NCBI GenBank assembly: GCA_013400975.1
Contig: WBMZ01000378.1
Coordinates: 265,473 to 329,472 of the forward strand
From: Atrichornis clamosus
Taxonomy: Eukaryota; Chordata; Aves; Passeriformes; Menuridae
Reading direction: 5' to 3'
Length of the DNA stretch: 64,000 bases
The notes under the pieces: model-generated
What the model was told of the DNA's origin: nothing
Seen by the model: the letters and a program-made list of their open reading frames with translations, nothing else
Database searches by the model: none
In this document: positions 28,901 through 41,930 of the stretch, one piece after another
How the letters are laid out: each line of letters begins with the position of its first letter
Numbering within the stretch: the first letter of the stretch is position 1
Made by a program: the position numbers and the translations under genes

Positions 28901-31179
28901 AAGGAGCTCACACAATACATGGCAAACGTTTTGATTAACTGTCCTAACTGGAAGTCACAGACTCTAGGCTCTCCTAGCGTTATGTTTTGGCTCTTGAGAA
29001 AGGAAGTGTGCAACGGGGTTTTCTGTGAGTGTATCTCATCCTGAGGTTGCTCAGAGCCAGGCCCAGCCCACTGCTCTGCAATGGGAGAAGGCTGCACTGT
29101 GTAGTGGAACTGGTGTGGTTGCGCTGCAGGGAGCAGCGGGAATCAGATCCTTGTCAGGGAGGCATCGAGAGGACCATGGGACACTGCACCCACCACTGGG
29201 CTCAAGTCAGCTACTGGGGAGCAGCTCCACAACTTCAAAGGAATTCCTCCTCCCTGCTTCAGTCTGCCCAGTGGCCTGGATACGGGGGTCAGGCACACAG
29301 CCTTGAGTTTGGCCCTTTGGGAATCACAAGCGGAAAGAACCACAGGGAACAAGCAGAGCATGAGGCGGCACACAGGACTTTCTCCACAGCCCACCAGGGG
29401 TTGGAGCTTTGCAGGAAGCCAAGTGACATTTCTCAGCCTCAAAAACCAGAACAATACCTGCTATAAAATATTTTGTGCCAAAAGAGAGAAACGAGTACTG
29501 CATTCACAAAATACCTCACAAGTCCAGCAGCAAAACTGGCCCATACACCAGGGAAAAGATGGCATCCACACATGCAACTTTGACGCTTGCTGCTGAACTT
29601 GTCTCTCTCAAATTTCCTATGCTGAACAATATAGGACAGCCCCAGAGACACAGTGTGCATTGCAAGGGGTGTTGGCACAAACTGACAGAAACCAAAAGAA
29701 ATTCAAATTCAAGGCTGAATCGCTTTCCTTACCTCATCCCATTGTACTTAGTTATTTCAGCACATAATTGCTAACATCCTTCATTGATCTGAAATTCCTG
29801 TGGATACAATAAGGCCAGCCACGGATGGATGCTAGCCTTCACTCTGAGTTTACAGGCCTTTGTCACAGCCCCTAGGCTCAAAAAGTATAAAGCTTTCAGA
29901 GTGTCAGTGACCTAAATACATCTCTGAAAGCCCCAAGTGCATTTGTGGGTGCCCCTCATGATGCATTCAGCCCATTTCCTGCAACCACGCCAAAAGCCTG
30001 AGGCTCCCCTGCACACGGCAGCCCCTCTTCCCAGCCCTGTTGACTTGTCCTTTTTCCACTTACAGTCATAAAATCATTTCCTCTTCCTCCTGGGCTCTGC
30101 ATTAGCTATGATTAACTGCCACAGGGCATCCTACTTTTAAACTCTGTGCAGCCCCATCTGAGGAGTTTGGTGTCGGTGCTTGGAGAGGAATATTCACTGG
30201 AGCATAAAGGTTTTATTATTCTGAGAGTGGGGACAGATGTGCAGGTGATTTTTTTCTTTTTTCACTCCCAAGGTGAAAAGGAGAAATTACTGTAACACAG
30301 AAGAGCGTAATGTTAAAGTGTTGTAATGCAAGTAAGAGGAACAAATTGGGAGATGTGCATGAAATTTATACACATTGATATCAATATCAGTTTTATATAC
30401 AGGTATGAGTAGTTTCCATTACTAAGGGGAAAATCAAATATTAGATATTTCTCACACCTAAAAAATTATGAGCATCGTTCTTTTAAAAAGCTACCTGAAA
30501 ATTATTTAAACTCCTGTACAAAATACACTCCAAGAAAGCCTTTAAATTTCTAATGATTCAGTAGAAATAAATTATCTATTGCGCCAGTATTTGAAAATAT
30601 TCAGTCTCAACACATAAATTAAAAGCATACCACCCTCAAAGTGAGAAAAATATTTTAAGGCTTTTGTATCATTTTCCAAAAACAGCTCAGAGATACTGGT
30701 GAAAGCAGTGCAAAATTGACCATCTGGGGTTTGTCTGAGAGAGCAATAAGATATAGAAGAGAAAGGGGGGGAAAAAAAACATGGAAAAGAACAGGTCCTC
30801 CACCCTGTATGCAGCAATAATACATTTTGTTGAGATGGAAGTCCTCAATGCACAAATATATATAACATAATGTAATATCCAAGTCTCCAGCAAAACTACA
30901 ATCAAAATAAGGTAAAGTAAAAAGAGAGCAAAACTCTGATTTTCACAGACACTGCAAGAGCTTCATTTTAAATAACTATTCACCCTCTTCCTCCACTAGA
31001 ATCAGCCTTAGATATTTTTAAAATGCCCCTCAAAAATTAGATTTATCTAAACTGTGATGGTCCCTACAGTGAGAAAAAATATTGGGGAAGCATATGTTCA
31101 TTCAGGAACCAGACTTTTATTTTACTGTGACTTTTTAATACCCATCTCAGCCTCCCTTTGGTTTTCTAGTATTATTGAC
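19931..31179. other. Intergenic, nothing coding recognised
   Basis: Eleven kilobases of noncoding DNA. A short CpG-rich patch lies at about 20640-20775, a G-rich tract at 22202-22228, an A17 run at 23714, and a relatively GC-rich stretch at 27800-28320 that is open for 184 codons on plus without any recognisable similarity. No repeat family was identified by eye. Confidence 0.65.
23714..23730. repeat. A17 homopolymer
   Basis: Seventeen A residues after GGAGGGG; no recognisable element attached. Confidence 0.95.
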
Positions 31180-32095
31180 GGAGACACAAGACCCGCCCCC
31201 CCTCCGCTAAAAGTCCTGTTTTCTTTTCGCACATCACCACTTTTTGGGGGAGGGACACAGCTCGAAGGGCGGCTGCCTCCAGGCTGAGCGCGCTTGGCAG
31301 CAGCTGGAAAAGTGGGTCACTCGCTGGCAGTTGACTGACCCCGTTCCAGGCGGGATTGCAGGATGTGTCCCAACGTTTGGGGAACGGCAGGGGTTGTTTG
31401 CTGTCGGGGAGGTGCGGGTTATCAGCTCGGCTGGGAGCGGAAACAACCCAGCGGGGCGGCTTGCTGAGGATAAGCAAAGCTCCAGCAGCCGTGGGGCGGC
31501 CTCTCCCCTTTGCTTGTCTCGACGCAGGTATAAAGCCTTATTAACCTGCCGCGAAACAGTGACCAAGCCTTCTAGCACATCAGGAAATATATAGGTGAAG
31601 TCTGGGGCGCCATCCTCCCCACAGGGACAGCCGGGGAGGCTCCGCACATCCCCTCAGCCCTTCAGCCGGGTGGGCACCATGACACCGACCCCTTCATGGC
31701 ACGGGAGACAAGGCTGAACCGAGCACACCGAGCTTTTCACGCCTCGTGGCAGCACTGAATTGTCTCCCAGTGTGGTCCTGGGGAGAAGGCTGCTGGAAAA
31801 CGCCCAATTCCAGCCATTTTCGCGGAGGGTCCAACTCCGCAAGGCCCTCCCTGGGTTGCCTCGGGCTTGGGGGGGCTCGTGAGGGAGCTCAGTGGCGTGA
31901 GAGCAGCACCGCCATTTGCTGCCCGCCCTCAGAGCCTTGAGCCGGGCGGGTGCCGTGAGGGGGCAGCTGAGGCGGCGCCCACTGAGGTGTAAATAGAGCC
32001 GATGCCCGGCACCATCGCCCTCCATCCCCCTCAGCGCCTGCGGCCACCTCCACACCGGTGCCCTGCGAGGGGAGGCGTGAGGGGAATACACCTGT
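31180..32095. promoter_or_regulatory. Orphan CpG-rich island in the gene desert
   Basis: About 0.9 kb with, by eye count, roughly 55 CpG dinucleotides, against very few in the flanking kilobases. It contains GC-box-like segments (CCCGCCCC near 31193), a TATAAAG on plus at about 31529 and weak donor-like sites on plus (CAG|GTATAA near 31526, TATAG|GTGAAG near 31594). No recognisable protein is encoded; open frames on both strands are short and unconserved-looking. It may be the promoter of an unannotated noncoding transcript, an alternative remote promoter, or a CpG-rich enhancer. It lies about 30 kb downstream of the SPRY1 promoter. Confidence 0.6.
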
Positions 32096-34749
32096 GAATA
32101 AATCTCTGCGTCACCTCATCACCTCTGCTATTCTGCTACGGACAGAAAGTGGGCAAAGTGTCACCCAAGTGCCGCCAATGACTCCCGTTGCTATTAGCTC
32201 AATGCCCACTTTCTCCACTGTGGCCATCGTTTTCTAAAAACTGGGACAAAAACATCTCTCCATGAGGCTGGTGGGTGCTTTTGGCACACCCAGACAGTGC
32301 CGGGGCTCCATTCCAGCCTCACAAGGCATCAACAACATGGAAGTGTTCTTCAGTGCACTTAAAATCACCTCAGACTACTTAACTTCACATAGATAAAATC
32401 TTATACGCACAGTGGCACTATGTGCAGCATTAAACGTTATTGCCAGAAAAGGGAGCTTTAACATGAAAGTGAACCCTTTCATGTTATGTCTTAAAAAAAC
32501 CCCCATTAAATTCTTTTTAAAACCCCAAAACACATTTCAGGCATCCAGAGATCACCACTTAATGGTCACACACGTGCATGCTGTGCTGCAGCTTGTGATA
32601 TTGGTTTATGTCCCCAGTGACTCACAGCATCATTTCAAACCCATCAGCATGCCAGGAGCTGCTTTATGGGAGATGCCAGTGATTTTCACCACCCTCCTTT
32701 GCTCTTTTCCCTTCCCCACCCTCCCCCAAAGAGCCAACTTTCACACAAATCCCATTTTTCTTCAGGTCACTCTGAAGAAGATGCTGTTTTGACAGCATCG
32801 TGCATTTTCCCTCTTGCAAATCCATGGAAGGCCTTCCAAAGAAAGTGATATATGGCCTGAAAGAGACCCTCACCCTCACCCTAATTAGAAGCCTTCACTG
32901 TTCAGCAGGGTTTCAAGAGGACAGAAGCCTGAGGCAGCTGGATGGGAATATGAACCATACCATGCTCCAACAGCTTTCTCATATTCATCCAGTGACCGAG
33001 ATCCATCTGTTTATCATCAGCTGCAATACAGTCGGAGACAAAGTACATTGTTAATAGGGTGTGTTTGAGAGAAAAGTCACAAGGAAGTGCCCTAAACTAA
33101 GTGATTTCTGAAAGTAATGGCTACAGAGTGCATACCACACAGTAGCACTGTGCTAATGGATGTGTTTCTTCAGTCATGGCTATTAACTGTGTGGTTTTTC
33201 TGGCAAGTTTCAAAAATAAAATAGAAGAGGTGGCAAAGCACCTTCTCTAGATACGAGATTCCAGTTTCTAACTAATTCTAACTTTGATTCCTTTTTCTTG
33301 TAAGGGAAATAGGATTTGCCATACATTATCAGAACAACAGTTCCTTTTGCCCACAAGCTCGATCCTGGCAGTAACCCTGGACAATGCTTCAGAGCATGGT
33401 GAATGTTCTCTACATAACATGATTACATATACCAATTCCAAAGCATCAATTAGCTTCTGCTTCATCATGCTTAAGTTCCTGTCTCTAAAATAACCAGTCA
33501 TGTATTTTCATATATGACTATTATAATATATGACTAAATATTATCACACGTGATTAACTATTACATTTTATTTAGTAGCTGGAGATTGTGCTTTTAAGGC
33601 CATAATCCTATTCTCTTCAGCACTGTTTGGAAAAGAGAAGGAACCAGGAAGCACCACATTTCACTGTGAACATGCAGCTGACCTGATGCCACTGAGGGAT
33701 GTCCCACTCAGAGAGCCACACAGATTCTCCGCTGCTGAAAAAGCAGCAGACAAGAAGACAGTGGCCACCAAAAATCAGTAAATACATAATTTTTTTAAAA
33801 TTAATGATAATGTAAGGGGATGTCATAGTTCTTCCTACAGTCACCTGCCTTCATAGAGCTACTTGGACTTGTATTGATTGTGGTGCCCCTTGGAGGTGGG
33901 ATGAAAAGCTGGACACCAGAAAAGCAGAAGCAGAGTAACTGAGGGAGACTGAAGCACACAAAATACAGTCAAACCAGCAGAAGGCTTTCCGTCAACTCTC
34001 CTTGGAGCCTCTAAAACTCAGGCACATCTTGCAAGCAACACACCCAGGGTTAGTTTAAAATCAAAGGTTATAGGGTGGATTTTTTTTCCTCTGTTGCCGT
34101 TGTTTCAGCTTTCAGAAATTTAACGACATTCTGCACTATCAAAGCATTCATTCATCATCTTGATTTCTTGCCCCTCCCATTGTAAACTCCATTCTACCAC
34201 CTTTTGCTCACTTGCATACAGTCACTGTTCTTAGCAGGCTCACAGAAGATTGTCTGGAGGCAAACAGACACTCCAGTAACTCAAGCAAATTAGTTCATCT
34301 GGTACCAGAGATTTTACATGGATGCTTGTTTGTCAAGTTTGTGTGCTTATTTCATAAAAGATAACTTTCACAAAAACTAGCAGTTTTCTTTTCTATACAA
34401 ATCAAAGATGACTTTGTTTGCTAATAGGAGTTTGAATGTCTGAGTTTGAAGTCAGGATAGAAATAAAAGCTCAAACTGGATCTTTTCCAACAGGACTTAA
34501 ACCCGGAAGAATTACAGTAGTCTTGTGGTACGGCAAGGAGTTATATAACACTTGCCAGTGCCATGTAGTTATCCCCAAGGATGATGTCACACTTTGCTCT
34601 GTGGTCCTGTCGTGTGTGTGAGGTGATCAGCACAGCAGGTTCAGGCTGCCATCTACTATTGGAAGGGATGATCCCAGCAAGGAAATCACTTTGTTTCATG
34701 CACTCACCAAGTCTGTACAAGAGGCCATTTAATCTCTGTTACCTTTCTG
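32096..34749. other. Intergenic, with one strong hairpin
   Basis: Noncoding sequence right of the orphan CpG island. It contains an 11-bp perfect inverted repeat at 32459-32486 and an AT-rich imperfect repeat at about 33505-33565. No gene recognised. Confidence 0.7.
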
Positions 34750-35250
34750 CTCATCCCAGCAGCTTTAAGCACTGCTTCCAAGTAGGGCTGCAGCCCTGAC
34801 CTGAATAAATCAGGAGCTGGGGAATTTATCACTTTCCTTGGTAGTTTATTATAGTGGTTATTAAATACCAGTGCTAGAGAGACATACCTGTACTCTGAGT
34901 TTTCTGGTTTCAAGTTCAGTCTTGTGACTTATCCAGTTAAATTAGAGCCCTTTAGTACATATTTCCTCTCCACAAAGGTGTTTAAAGTGCTGTAATCAAG
35001 TCACTCCTCAGCCTTTCTTTGTGACAAGCTAAATAGAGATCAAGAATTCAGTCTTTCTCTCCATGCAAAACACAAGCCTTTAAACTGGCTCCCAAGCTTC
35101 CTGCACTCCTTTTAGCACTGTCTTTTAGCATCCTCCTAAAAGCACAGGCAGCTAGAGGGAATGCTGTACTCCAGAGCATCAACTGTTATATTAACACTTG
35201 TGTCCCCTCTGAGCTCCAGATCCTTTCCCAGATGTTTTATGGGGTATAGG
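34750..35250 (-). mobile_element. Ancient CR1-type LINE fragment
   Basis: On plus, CTTGGTAGTTTATTATAGTGG, GAGCCCTTTAGTACATATTT, CACAAAGGTGTTTAAAGTGC, TGTAATCAAGTCACTCCTCA and GACAAGCTAAATAGAG follow the order seen in the reverse complement of old amniote CR1 3' sequences (for example TAATCAAGTCACCTCTCAATCTTCTCTTGGATAAGC). Strongly diverged, noncoding. Edges are approximate and may extend to about 35340. Confidence 0.65.
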
Positions 35251-36940
35251 TCCCATTTAGGAGCCAAAACTGTGTGCTACATCGTGCCCAGGGACTAAGA
35301 CCTCCACACCGTGCCTTTTAGCCAGCACAGTTTCTCACCTGCACAAACCAAAGCACTACTAAAGGAATGCGGGAGGACATTCAAAGCGTGATGTAAAAGA
35401 ACAAGAAAATGCCACCTCACTGCAACTAACATGTGCAGGCATGAATCTGGCTCCAGACTATCAATCTCTTAAATTTGTGTATCTTGTTTTCTAACAACCA
35501 AGGAATCTCTTTCACACCCCTTCCAACAGTACAACACTGCACAGGTGTGGCACAGCCAAGAAAGGGCCTTTGAACTCTCTCCCATTGCAACAGTCTTGAC
35601 ACTTTTCCCTTCAGCTTCCACTGGAATTGCCACTGAAACCACCATTAAATGGCAATGCACTTCAGATTAAAGGAAATAATCTCCGATTTAGTTTGTATTG
35701 CAGATGACTTTGGGAGGAAAAGCACATTCTGACAGCTGCTTCCATTTCATTGTGCTTTTTTGTTTTTGAAAAAGAGAAGACCATTTGTTTTCAATTTGTC
35801 TATAAATAATAGAGGAAAACACAGCTGAGGGGCCCAGTGTGATTTTTATAGAACATTCATTTTTAGAAATCTGATAAGCTTAACCACATATGTTTGAAAT
35901 CACAGTAATACAAAATACAGAAATTAAAAAAAAAAATCCTACTTGTCATGCAATCTATTATTTATTTTATCTAGTACTTAGCAGCATTTGTCAAATATTA
36001 TGTCTTGGGGGCAACTTTGGACCTAAATTCTGAACACATGGAGAAATATCTTTTGGGTGGAATTAACAGATTAGGATTTAACCTTTATGAGGCTAAAACT
36101 GTGGGGTTTTTCCCTAGATTGAGAGTGACCTCACAAGCCAGGATGACAATTAATTAGCTGCTGTTTACCCAAGTGAGTCACGAATGGACTACACCTGAAT
36201 TCCACTCAAGCTGTGTTGGTACAGGTAGACCTAGTAGGTCACCAGTGCCATCAGTGATATCTGTTCCTCAGCCCCTCAGCCAGCATTAGGAAAGAACACA
36301 GAAGTAAATCAATTTTCAGCTGCACAAGGAAGCCTAACAAATCCTGATGGTAGCCAGGGCACAACAGCAAACCCCTGGCTAGTCCCCTTATTTCCTCAGA
36401 AAGACTATGTAGAGAAAGAAAAAAAAAAAAAGGCAGAGCATTACACCACTGGAGCAAAAGGGAAGAGGGATAGATATGTAGCTCAAATATAATATTATGC
36501 CTTAGAATGTTAAATTCTCTCTTTCCAGTTGTAGCACTATAAAAATTGTTTATGACCCTATTTGTCTTCTGTTTTCCTTTAGTATAATCACATTGTGTCA
36601 CACCCGTGCCATTTAACTGATAAATCATGAAGGTTTTGTTAGTAATATAGCATTAAAGAATATTTCTGATCTGACTTGAGTTTTTACTGCAAGTAAAGTG
36701 AAGCCATTGGGAATGGTGTTGTTGGAGAAAGGCTGTTTTCAGCTGGATCGTAGCGTGTGAAAGCTACAGGAAGCCATTAATAAGCAGAAGAGTTTTATTA
36801 CAGAGGCTCTGGCCACTACCTTGTAAGGTCTCCACAGCATCAGAAATCCAGCCTATTTGTATCAGCACAGTGCCTGGAAGAGATACAGCAGCCTGGAGAG
36901 GCTCCTAAATCTTCACAGGAGGTTACACTTCCAAGTGCAA

Positions 36941-36957
36941 CTTCCTATATAAGGAAG
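36941..36957. promoter_or_regulatory. CArG-like element flanked by ETS cores
   Basis: CTTCCTATATAAGGAAG is nearly palindromic. The centre CTATATAAGG differs from the SRF CArG consensus at one position, and GGAAG ETS cores flank it in both orientations. It could equally be a TATA-like box. Chance occurrence cannot be excluded. Confidence 0.3.
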
Positions 36958-39900
36958 CAGGCTCTGTGTTAAAGGAAAAGTTAGACTTACGGGAAGATTT
37001 GAGGACATGAGAACACTTCCCGTGAGATCAGTTGGCTGGAGCCATCTGTCCAACGTGGGGAATACTCGTAAGAGGTCATAGGAATGACCAGGCAGCTAAA
37101 AGATAAGTTTGCCAAGGGGCTGAGTACATCAGTCATCCCTGTCCTTTCGTCCATGTCAGATTCCTCCTGTAGGAGCAATGTGGGGTACCAGAGGTGGTTT
37201 TTAGGGACTCTGAGGGGAAGAGAATGGGACAGCAACCATTGCCACTACTGGCTATGCAGGGTAAGCCCTGCCTTCGAGCCTTTGAGAATTCCTTCCTCTT
37301 CTGTTTCTGTCTTAATAGCAAAAAGCCACAGAAAGGCCTGACAAACTAACAGTGATATACAAAGATTCCTGTTAAAAAAAAACAACGACAAAAAAAAGAT
37401 ATTTCCTAAAATTTTAGTGATCTGGGTTTTGCCCAGTATACACAGCTATGGTGTCTGTTGGCCTGTCTAGCTGATGGTACAGATTGCAGATACATCACAT
37501 CCAGACTTTCAGAGAGACAGAAGGGGAATTGCTGTGTCCACAGTCTCCTCAGACTTCCCTCCAGGTGCTGCACTGGCAGCAGGCCCTACTGCTCCCCAGA
37601 CAGGGAATCAGTGCTCTTTACTCAGAAAACGTTAGCAGACAATAACTAGTCACTTCAAGAATATGTTCTGTTTTCAGATAAATACAGAGCGAACATGATG
37701 AAGCAAGACTTTTTTCACAAAGGAAACTCCCCTCACTGGACTTATTCTTGGTCGCTTAGACATTCAGCCATTACTGAAACCTGAGGGCAGTGTTTAGCAC
37801 AGTGCATTAGGGCAGGATGTTGCTTAAAGACCTTGGCTGTAGCCACCAGTGATTTAGAAGCACTGAATTTAAAACCACCCACCATGATGTCCATGTTTGT
37901 AATATATTGATTCACATTGCCCACATACACGCCCTGGGAGGACATGACAGATTTGTTCCCGTCATCTTTTACCACTCCTTAAGGAAAATATGTAACCAGC
38001 ATCCCACCTGTCACATGCTGAGTCACCTCCCAGTTAAATACATTTCTTATTTGTATTTTTTCTGTTGAACAGATAAACATGCTTCATTTGTCAGTACAGC
38101 TCACTTCCTGAGGAAAAGCCCTGAAGAGCACAGCTCTATCAGAATGCAGATCACCCACCAAAACACTTGCTGTAAGACAAATGCTCGTACTTTAGGAACA
38201 ATAAAGACATTGGGATTGATTTCAATCAGATGCTGCAGGAAGGGGATCCTCTTAGACTGGAAAGGGAAGGGAACAGTTCAGTTGTCGTGGCGGCCAGTTA
38301 TGTCGTCTGCTGTCATGCAGTAATTTCAGCGTGGTGGTTTTACACACTACAGTGCAATGTAAACCATGGATGGAAAGCTGTTCATGAGTCACAGGAACAG
38401 GTAGGCTCCCTGTGGACCTAAGTGGCTCGGAGCATCCCATGGTCACTAGGTCCCCACCCAGGCCAGGAGATCCAAACCAGGAGCTGGAGTGGGCTGCAGG
38501 AGTTTCCAGCAGTATTACACAAGCTACTACTGAGGGGTTTTTTTGCTCAAGTTAATTTTTTTTTCCTAAGAATCTCCAGTCACCAAGCCTCCCCCACACA
38601 TTACAGGGAATTTTTTTCAATTCATAGGGTGGGCGCAAAGCTTAGGGATTGTAAATGGGTTGTTTGCTACAGCTCATGAAGCAATCTGGCAGCAGGATTA
38701 GAGCAAGTTTGGCATTCCCACTATCTTGGCTTTGTGCTTTAATCAAACTTTATATAAGATCAAGGAGGCCCAGGAACTGGCCGTACTATCTCTAATGTCA
38801 GGAACTGATTACAAAGGCACCAGTGGTTCTTGTTCTTGCCAATACAGCTCCAGTCTGATAGAAAATTATTTGACTGAGGGTGGTTCAGAAAGGAGCCATA
38901 AACTGATAATATCCACATGACTACAGGAACCAAGAACTTAATCTCTGATGGTTATTTCCCAAAGTAAATATTTAAATAAACTAACATCTAAAAAATAATA
39001 AAATGTAATTAGAGATAAGCAAGGTTATAAAAGTTATTTTCTTGTAGGCTACAGGAAATTTTACTTCCAAATCCCCTCAGTATATGATGGGATTTAAAAG
39101 TTACTGTGATAGAAATAGACATTATAACCCAAGAGCAGGTTGTCTCTGAATACCAAAAAGCACTTCCTGTAATGGGAAACTGTGAACAGACCCACGTAGT
39201 GGCAAAGCAAGGGTTAGTTTATTACATTTCGATATCCTGCCAATATATTCACACCTGCTTACAGCCTCCAGATTGATTTGCCACAGGAGAAGGCTTTAAG
39301 TCCCTCATTATGAAAGGTGCGTCTCTTACCCAATAATCCAGGAGGCACTATGAACCCCCATACATCTTAATTCTTGCTTTCTTTTAATATGAAAAAAGTC
39401 TCATTTTCTGCCCTAAAATTTTGAAATCACCATTGCTCTATTTCCAAAGTAAGCATTCACCATGAATCTGTCTGCTGCATCTTTCCTTTAGGTTCTTTAA
39501 ACCCTCTAAAAACAACATGCCAAGAAAAAAACCCCAAAGAAATTAATAACAAAGCATTTGAGTCCCATAACTGGGGAGTAGGGACTGCAGTGAACTGCAG
39601 CCAGGAAGAGCATCAGCCCTGGTCTGCAGGCTGCCGGCTCCGTCATCCGAGCTCCGGGAGGAAGAGGAGGAGCGGAGGCTGCAGCAGGTGCTGTGCTTGA
39701 ATTCACAAGCGCAGTGACCCTCCCTAGGAGCATGGCAGGAATTTCAAATGGGATTAGCCACCCGGACAAGGGAAAGGTCATACTTGACATTTCCACTGAA
39801 AATTCTAATGCAAATAGACCTCTGATACTCATGACATTTTTTCACACACATCTAACAGCCATACATATGTAAAAGGAAAATGATAAAATGTGATGACTAA

Positions 39901-41452
39901 TTTATGTAAATCTCATAAAAGCAATAACACCAAGGGCTGAGCACATAGAAACATTAGTCAGGCAAAGGAGCACATGATTGTATTCCTCTTTTATTTGCTA
40001 CCATTTTAAATTGGTTTATTTTGATAGGCTTCTTATTTGTTTAGCTTTCAAAAAGTCCTCAGTGCCTGTACAAGGAGTATAGGACACAGAGGCCTTGCTC
40101 ATAGCAAGGAGCAGAGTGATCTCTTGGCTTTATTTGGAACGGTTTTGGTTACTGCCGTGAGGGTGGGAGGCGAGTGAGGCAGAGAGACTCTCTAGGAAGC
40201 CAGTGATTTTTATAGCCTACCTCAGGCTTGAATATTTACACACTGAAGAGTCCTGGCAGAACACCCAAGGAAAGTGTGAATTTTTGGAATTAGATCCCAG
40301 TGCAATTCAAGTAGGATACTTACAACACGAAGATTACATGGAAAATAGTTCTACAACAAAGCTTTTCTCACTTCAAGGAGCCTTAACAAGAGCACGAACA
40401 TTGCCACATCGTCTCACACTTAACGGCTATTTCCATGATAAATCTTGATAAAAAAATTTCCGTCTCAATTGTGTTTTGAAGTCACCAAGTTAGACGGAAA
40501 ACAAGTGCTTTGGTTAATCCACCCAAAGAAGAAAATTAAAGCTAGCAGGCTGAAAGGCAGCAGAGTGGATGGAAATTTTGGTTGTCGTGCTTTTGTTATT
40601 TTACACATCAGACTAGACTGCTCAGCAAACCATCAGCAGAGTGCCATAGTATCTGCAGGCCTCCCAGTACGGGCAGGAAAATAAGTCAAAGCTAAATAGA
40701 AACTAAATAGAGAAAACCCAACACTATCAGCATCTTATTTAAAGTTTTGCCTTCAACACAACCAAAGGCAGTTTTACCCCTCTTCCCACCATCACCTGTT
40801 TTATTTCAATATGTCTATTCCTGCACTTTTATATTATTCTAAAGGGCAGTGCCTCATTTTCCCCGGCTGGGGGGGTGGGGAAAACATTTATCAAACTCCT
40901 TAAAGCTTGTTTATTTTCCTTAAGGCTAATTACCTGCCCGCAACGACTTAATTTTGTTTATTACGAGTTTTAAAATGACAAGTTCATCTGCCACCGGAAA
41001 GCAGTGATGCTTTAGCGACAATGAAAGGCCACAGTCCTGCAAGCACTTATGCATATGCTTCACGTTTTGCATGTAAATAGTCCCATTGACTAAATCCCAG
41101 TTCTTTGAAAGGGAAGAAAAGGCTGAAAGGCAATGATTGTTTTCCCAGGCAAACAGTGCTGGAGAAGAAAGGAACAAGTTAGGAATATAGAAAATTAACT
41201 CATTTCCCGCTGCCCACCACATGCGTGCATATCCTGAAACTCCTGAATTTACTTCAAGTATCTAAAGTCTCTTCTGTAGACAGCCCAGTTTTTCAGTATC
41301 TTAATGCTTTATTAATTTTCCAAACCTATTTATTTAGGCAGATCTAACATGGCAAAAAAAACCCCAAAACAAACCTTTAAAAGATTATTCAAGAGAAAAC
41401 ATTATGAGCAAGCAAAGACCAGCTCTGTTATACAGCCACCTCTAAATATTAC

Positions 41453-41469
41453 AAAAAAAAAAAAAAAAA
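41453..41469. repeat. A17 homopolymer
   Basis: Seventeen A residues about 180 bases left of the CR1 fragment at 41651; not part of that element, whose 3' end faces this side without an A tail, as is normal for CR1. Confidence 0.95.
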
Positions 41470-41650
41470 GGTAATTCAAACAACTATCAAGGAGGGAAAA
41501 AATGTGTTTCAACACCATGGAAATTAGACAATTCAACCCACTCTTCCCCTGAGCTTCTCAGTTAACTCCATCCCCATTTCCTCTGTGCTGGGTAATAGCA
41601 GGTTCATTGCTTCAGTTAAAGTTACCCTAGGCTAGACCAGGTAGAACTGA

Positions 41651-41930
41651 TCATAGAATCACAAAATGGCTTGGTGTGGAAGTGACCATCTAATTCCAAC
41701 CTCGCTGCCATGGACAGGGACACCTTCCACTAGACCAGGTTGCTCAGAGCCTCAAAGCTCAGAGCCCTGGCTTTGGACACATCCAGGGATGGGGCCCCCA
41801 CAGTTTCTCTGGGCAACCTGTGCCGAGGCCTCACCAACCTCACAGTGAAGAATTTCTTCCTTGTGTCCAATATAAATCCATCCTCTTTCAGTTTACAACC
41901 ACTCCATTGCCCCTTGTCCTATCATGTGCT
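41651..41930 (-). mobile_element. CR1 LINE 3' fragment
   Basis: From TCATAGAATCACAAAATGGC the plus strand runs through CTGCCATGGACAGGGACACC, CACTAGACCAGGTTGCTCAG, CATCCAGGGATGGGG, CTCACAGTGAAGAATTTC and TTTCAGTTTACAACC to CATTGCCCCTTGTCCTATC. This is the standard order of the reversed avian CR1 3' end. At about 280 bases it is the longest young CR1 piece in the window. Confidence 0.92.

Larger units (their letters stand above)
35251..41650. other. Intergenic, nothing coding recognised
   Basis: Noncoding, mostly AT-rich. The CArG/ETS-like palindrome at 36941-36957 and the A17 tract at 41453-41469 are the only specific items noted. Confidence 0.7.

Noticed and set aside
32864..32884. Telomere-like CCCTCACCCTCACCCTAA
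   Set aside because: Only about three degenerate units; too short to call an interstitial telomeric repeat.
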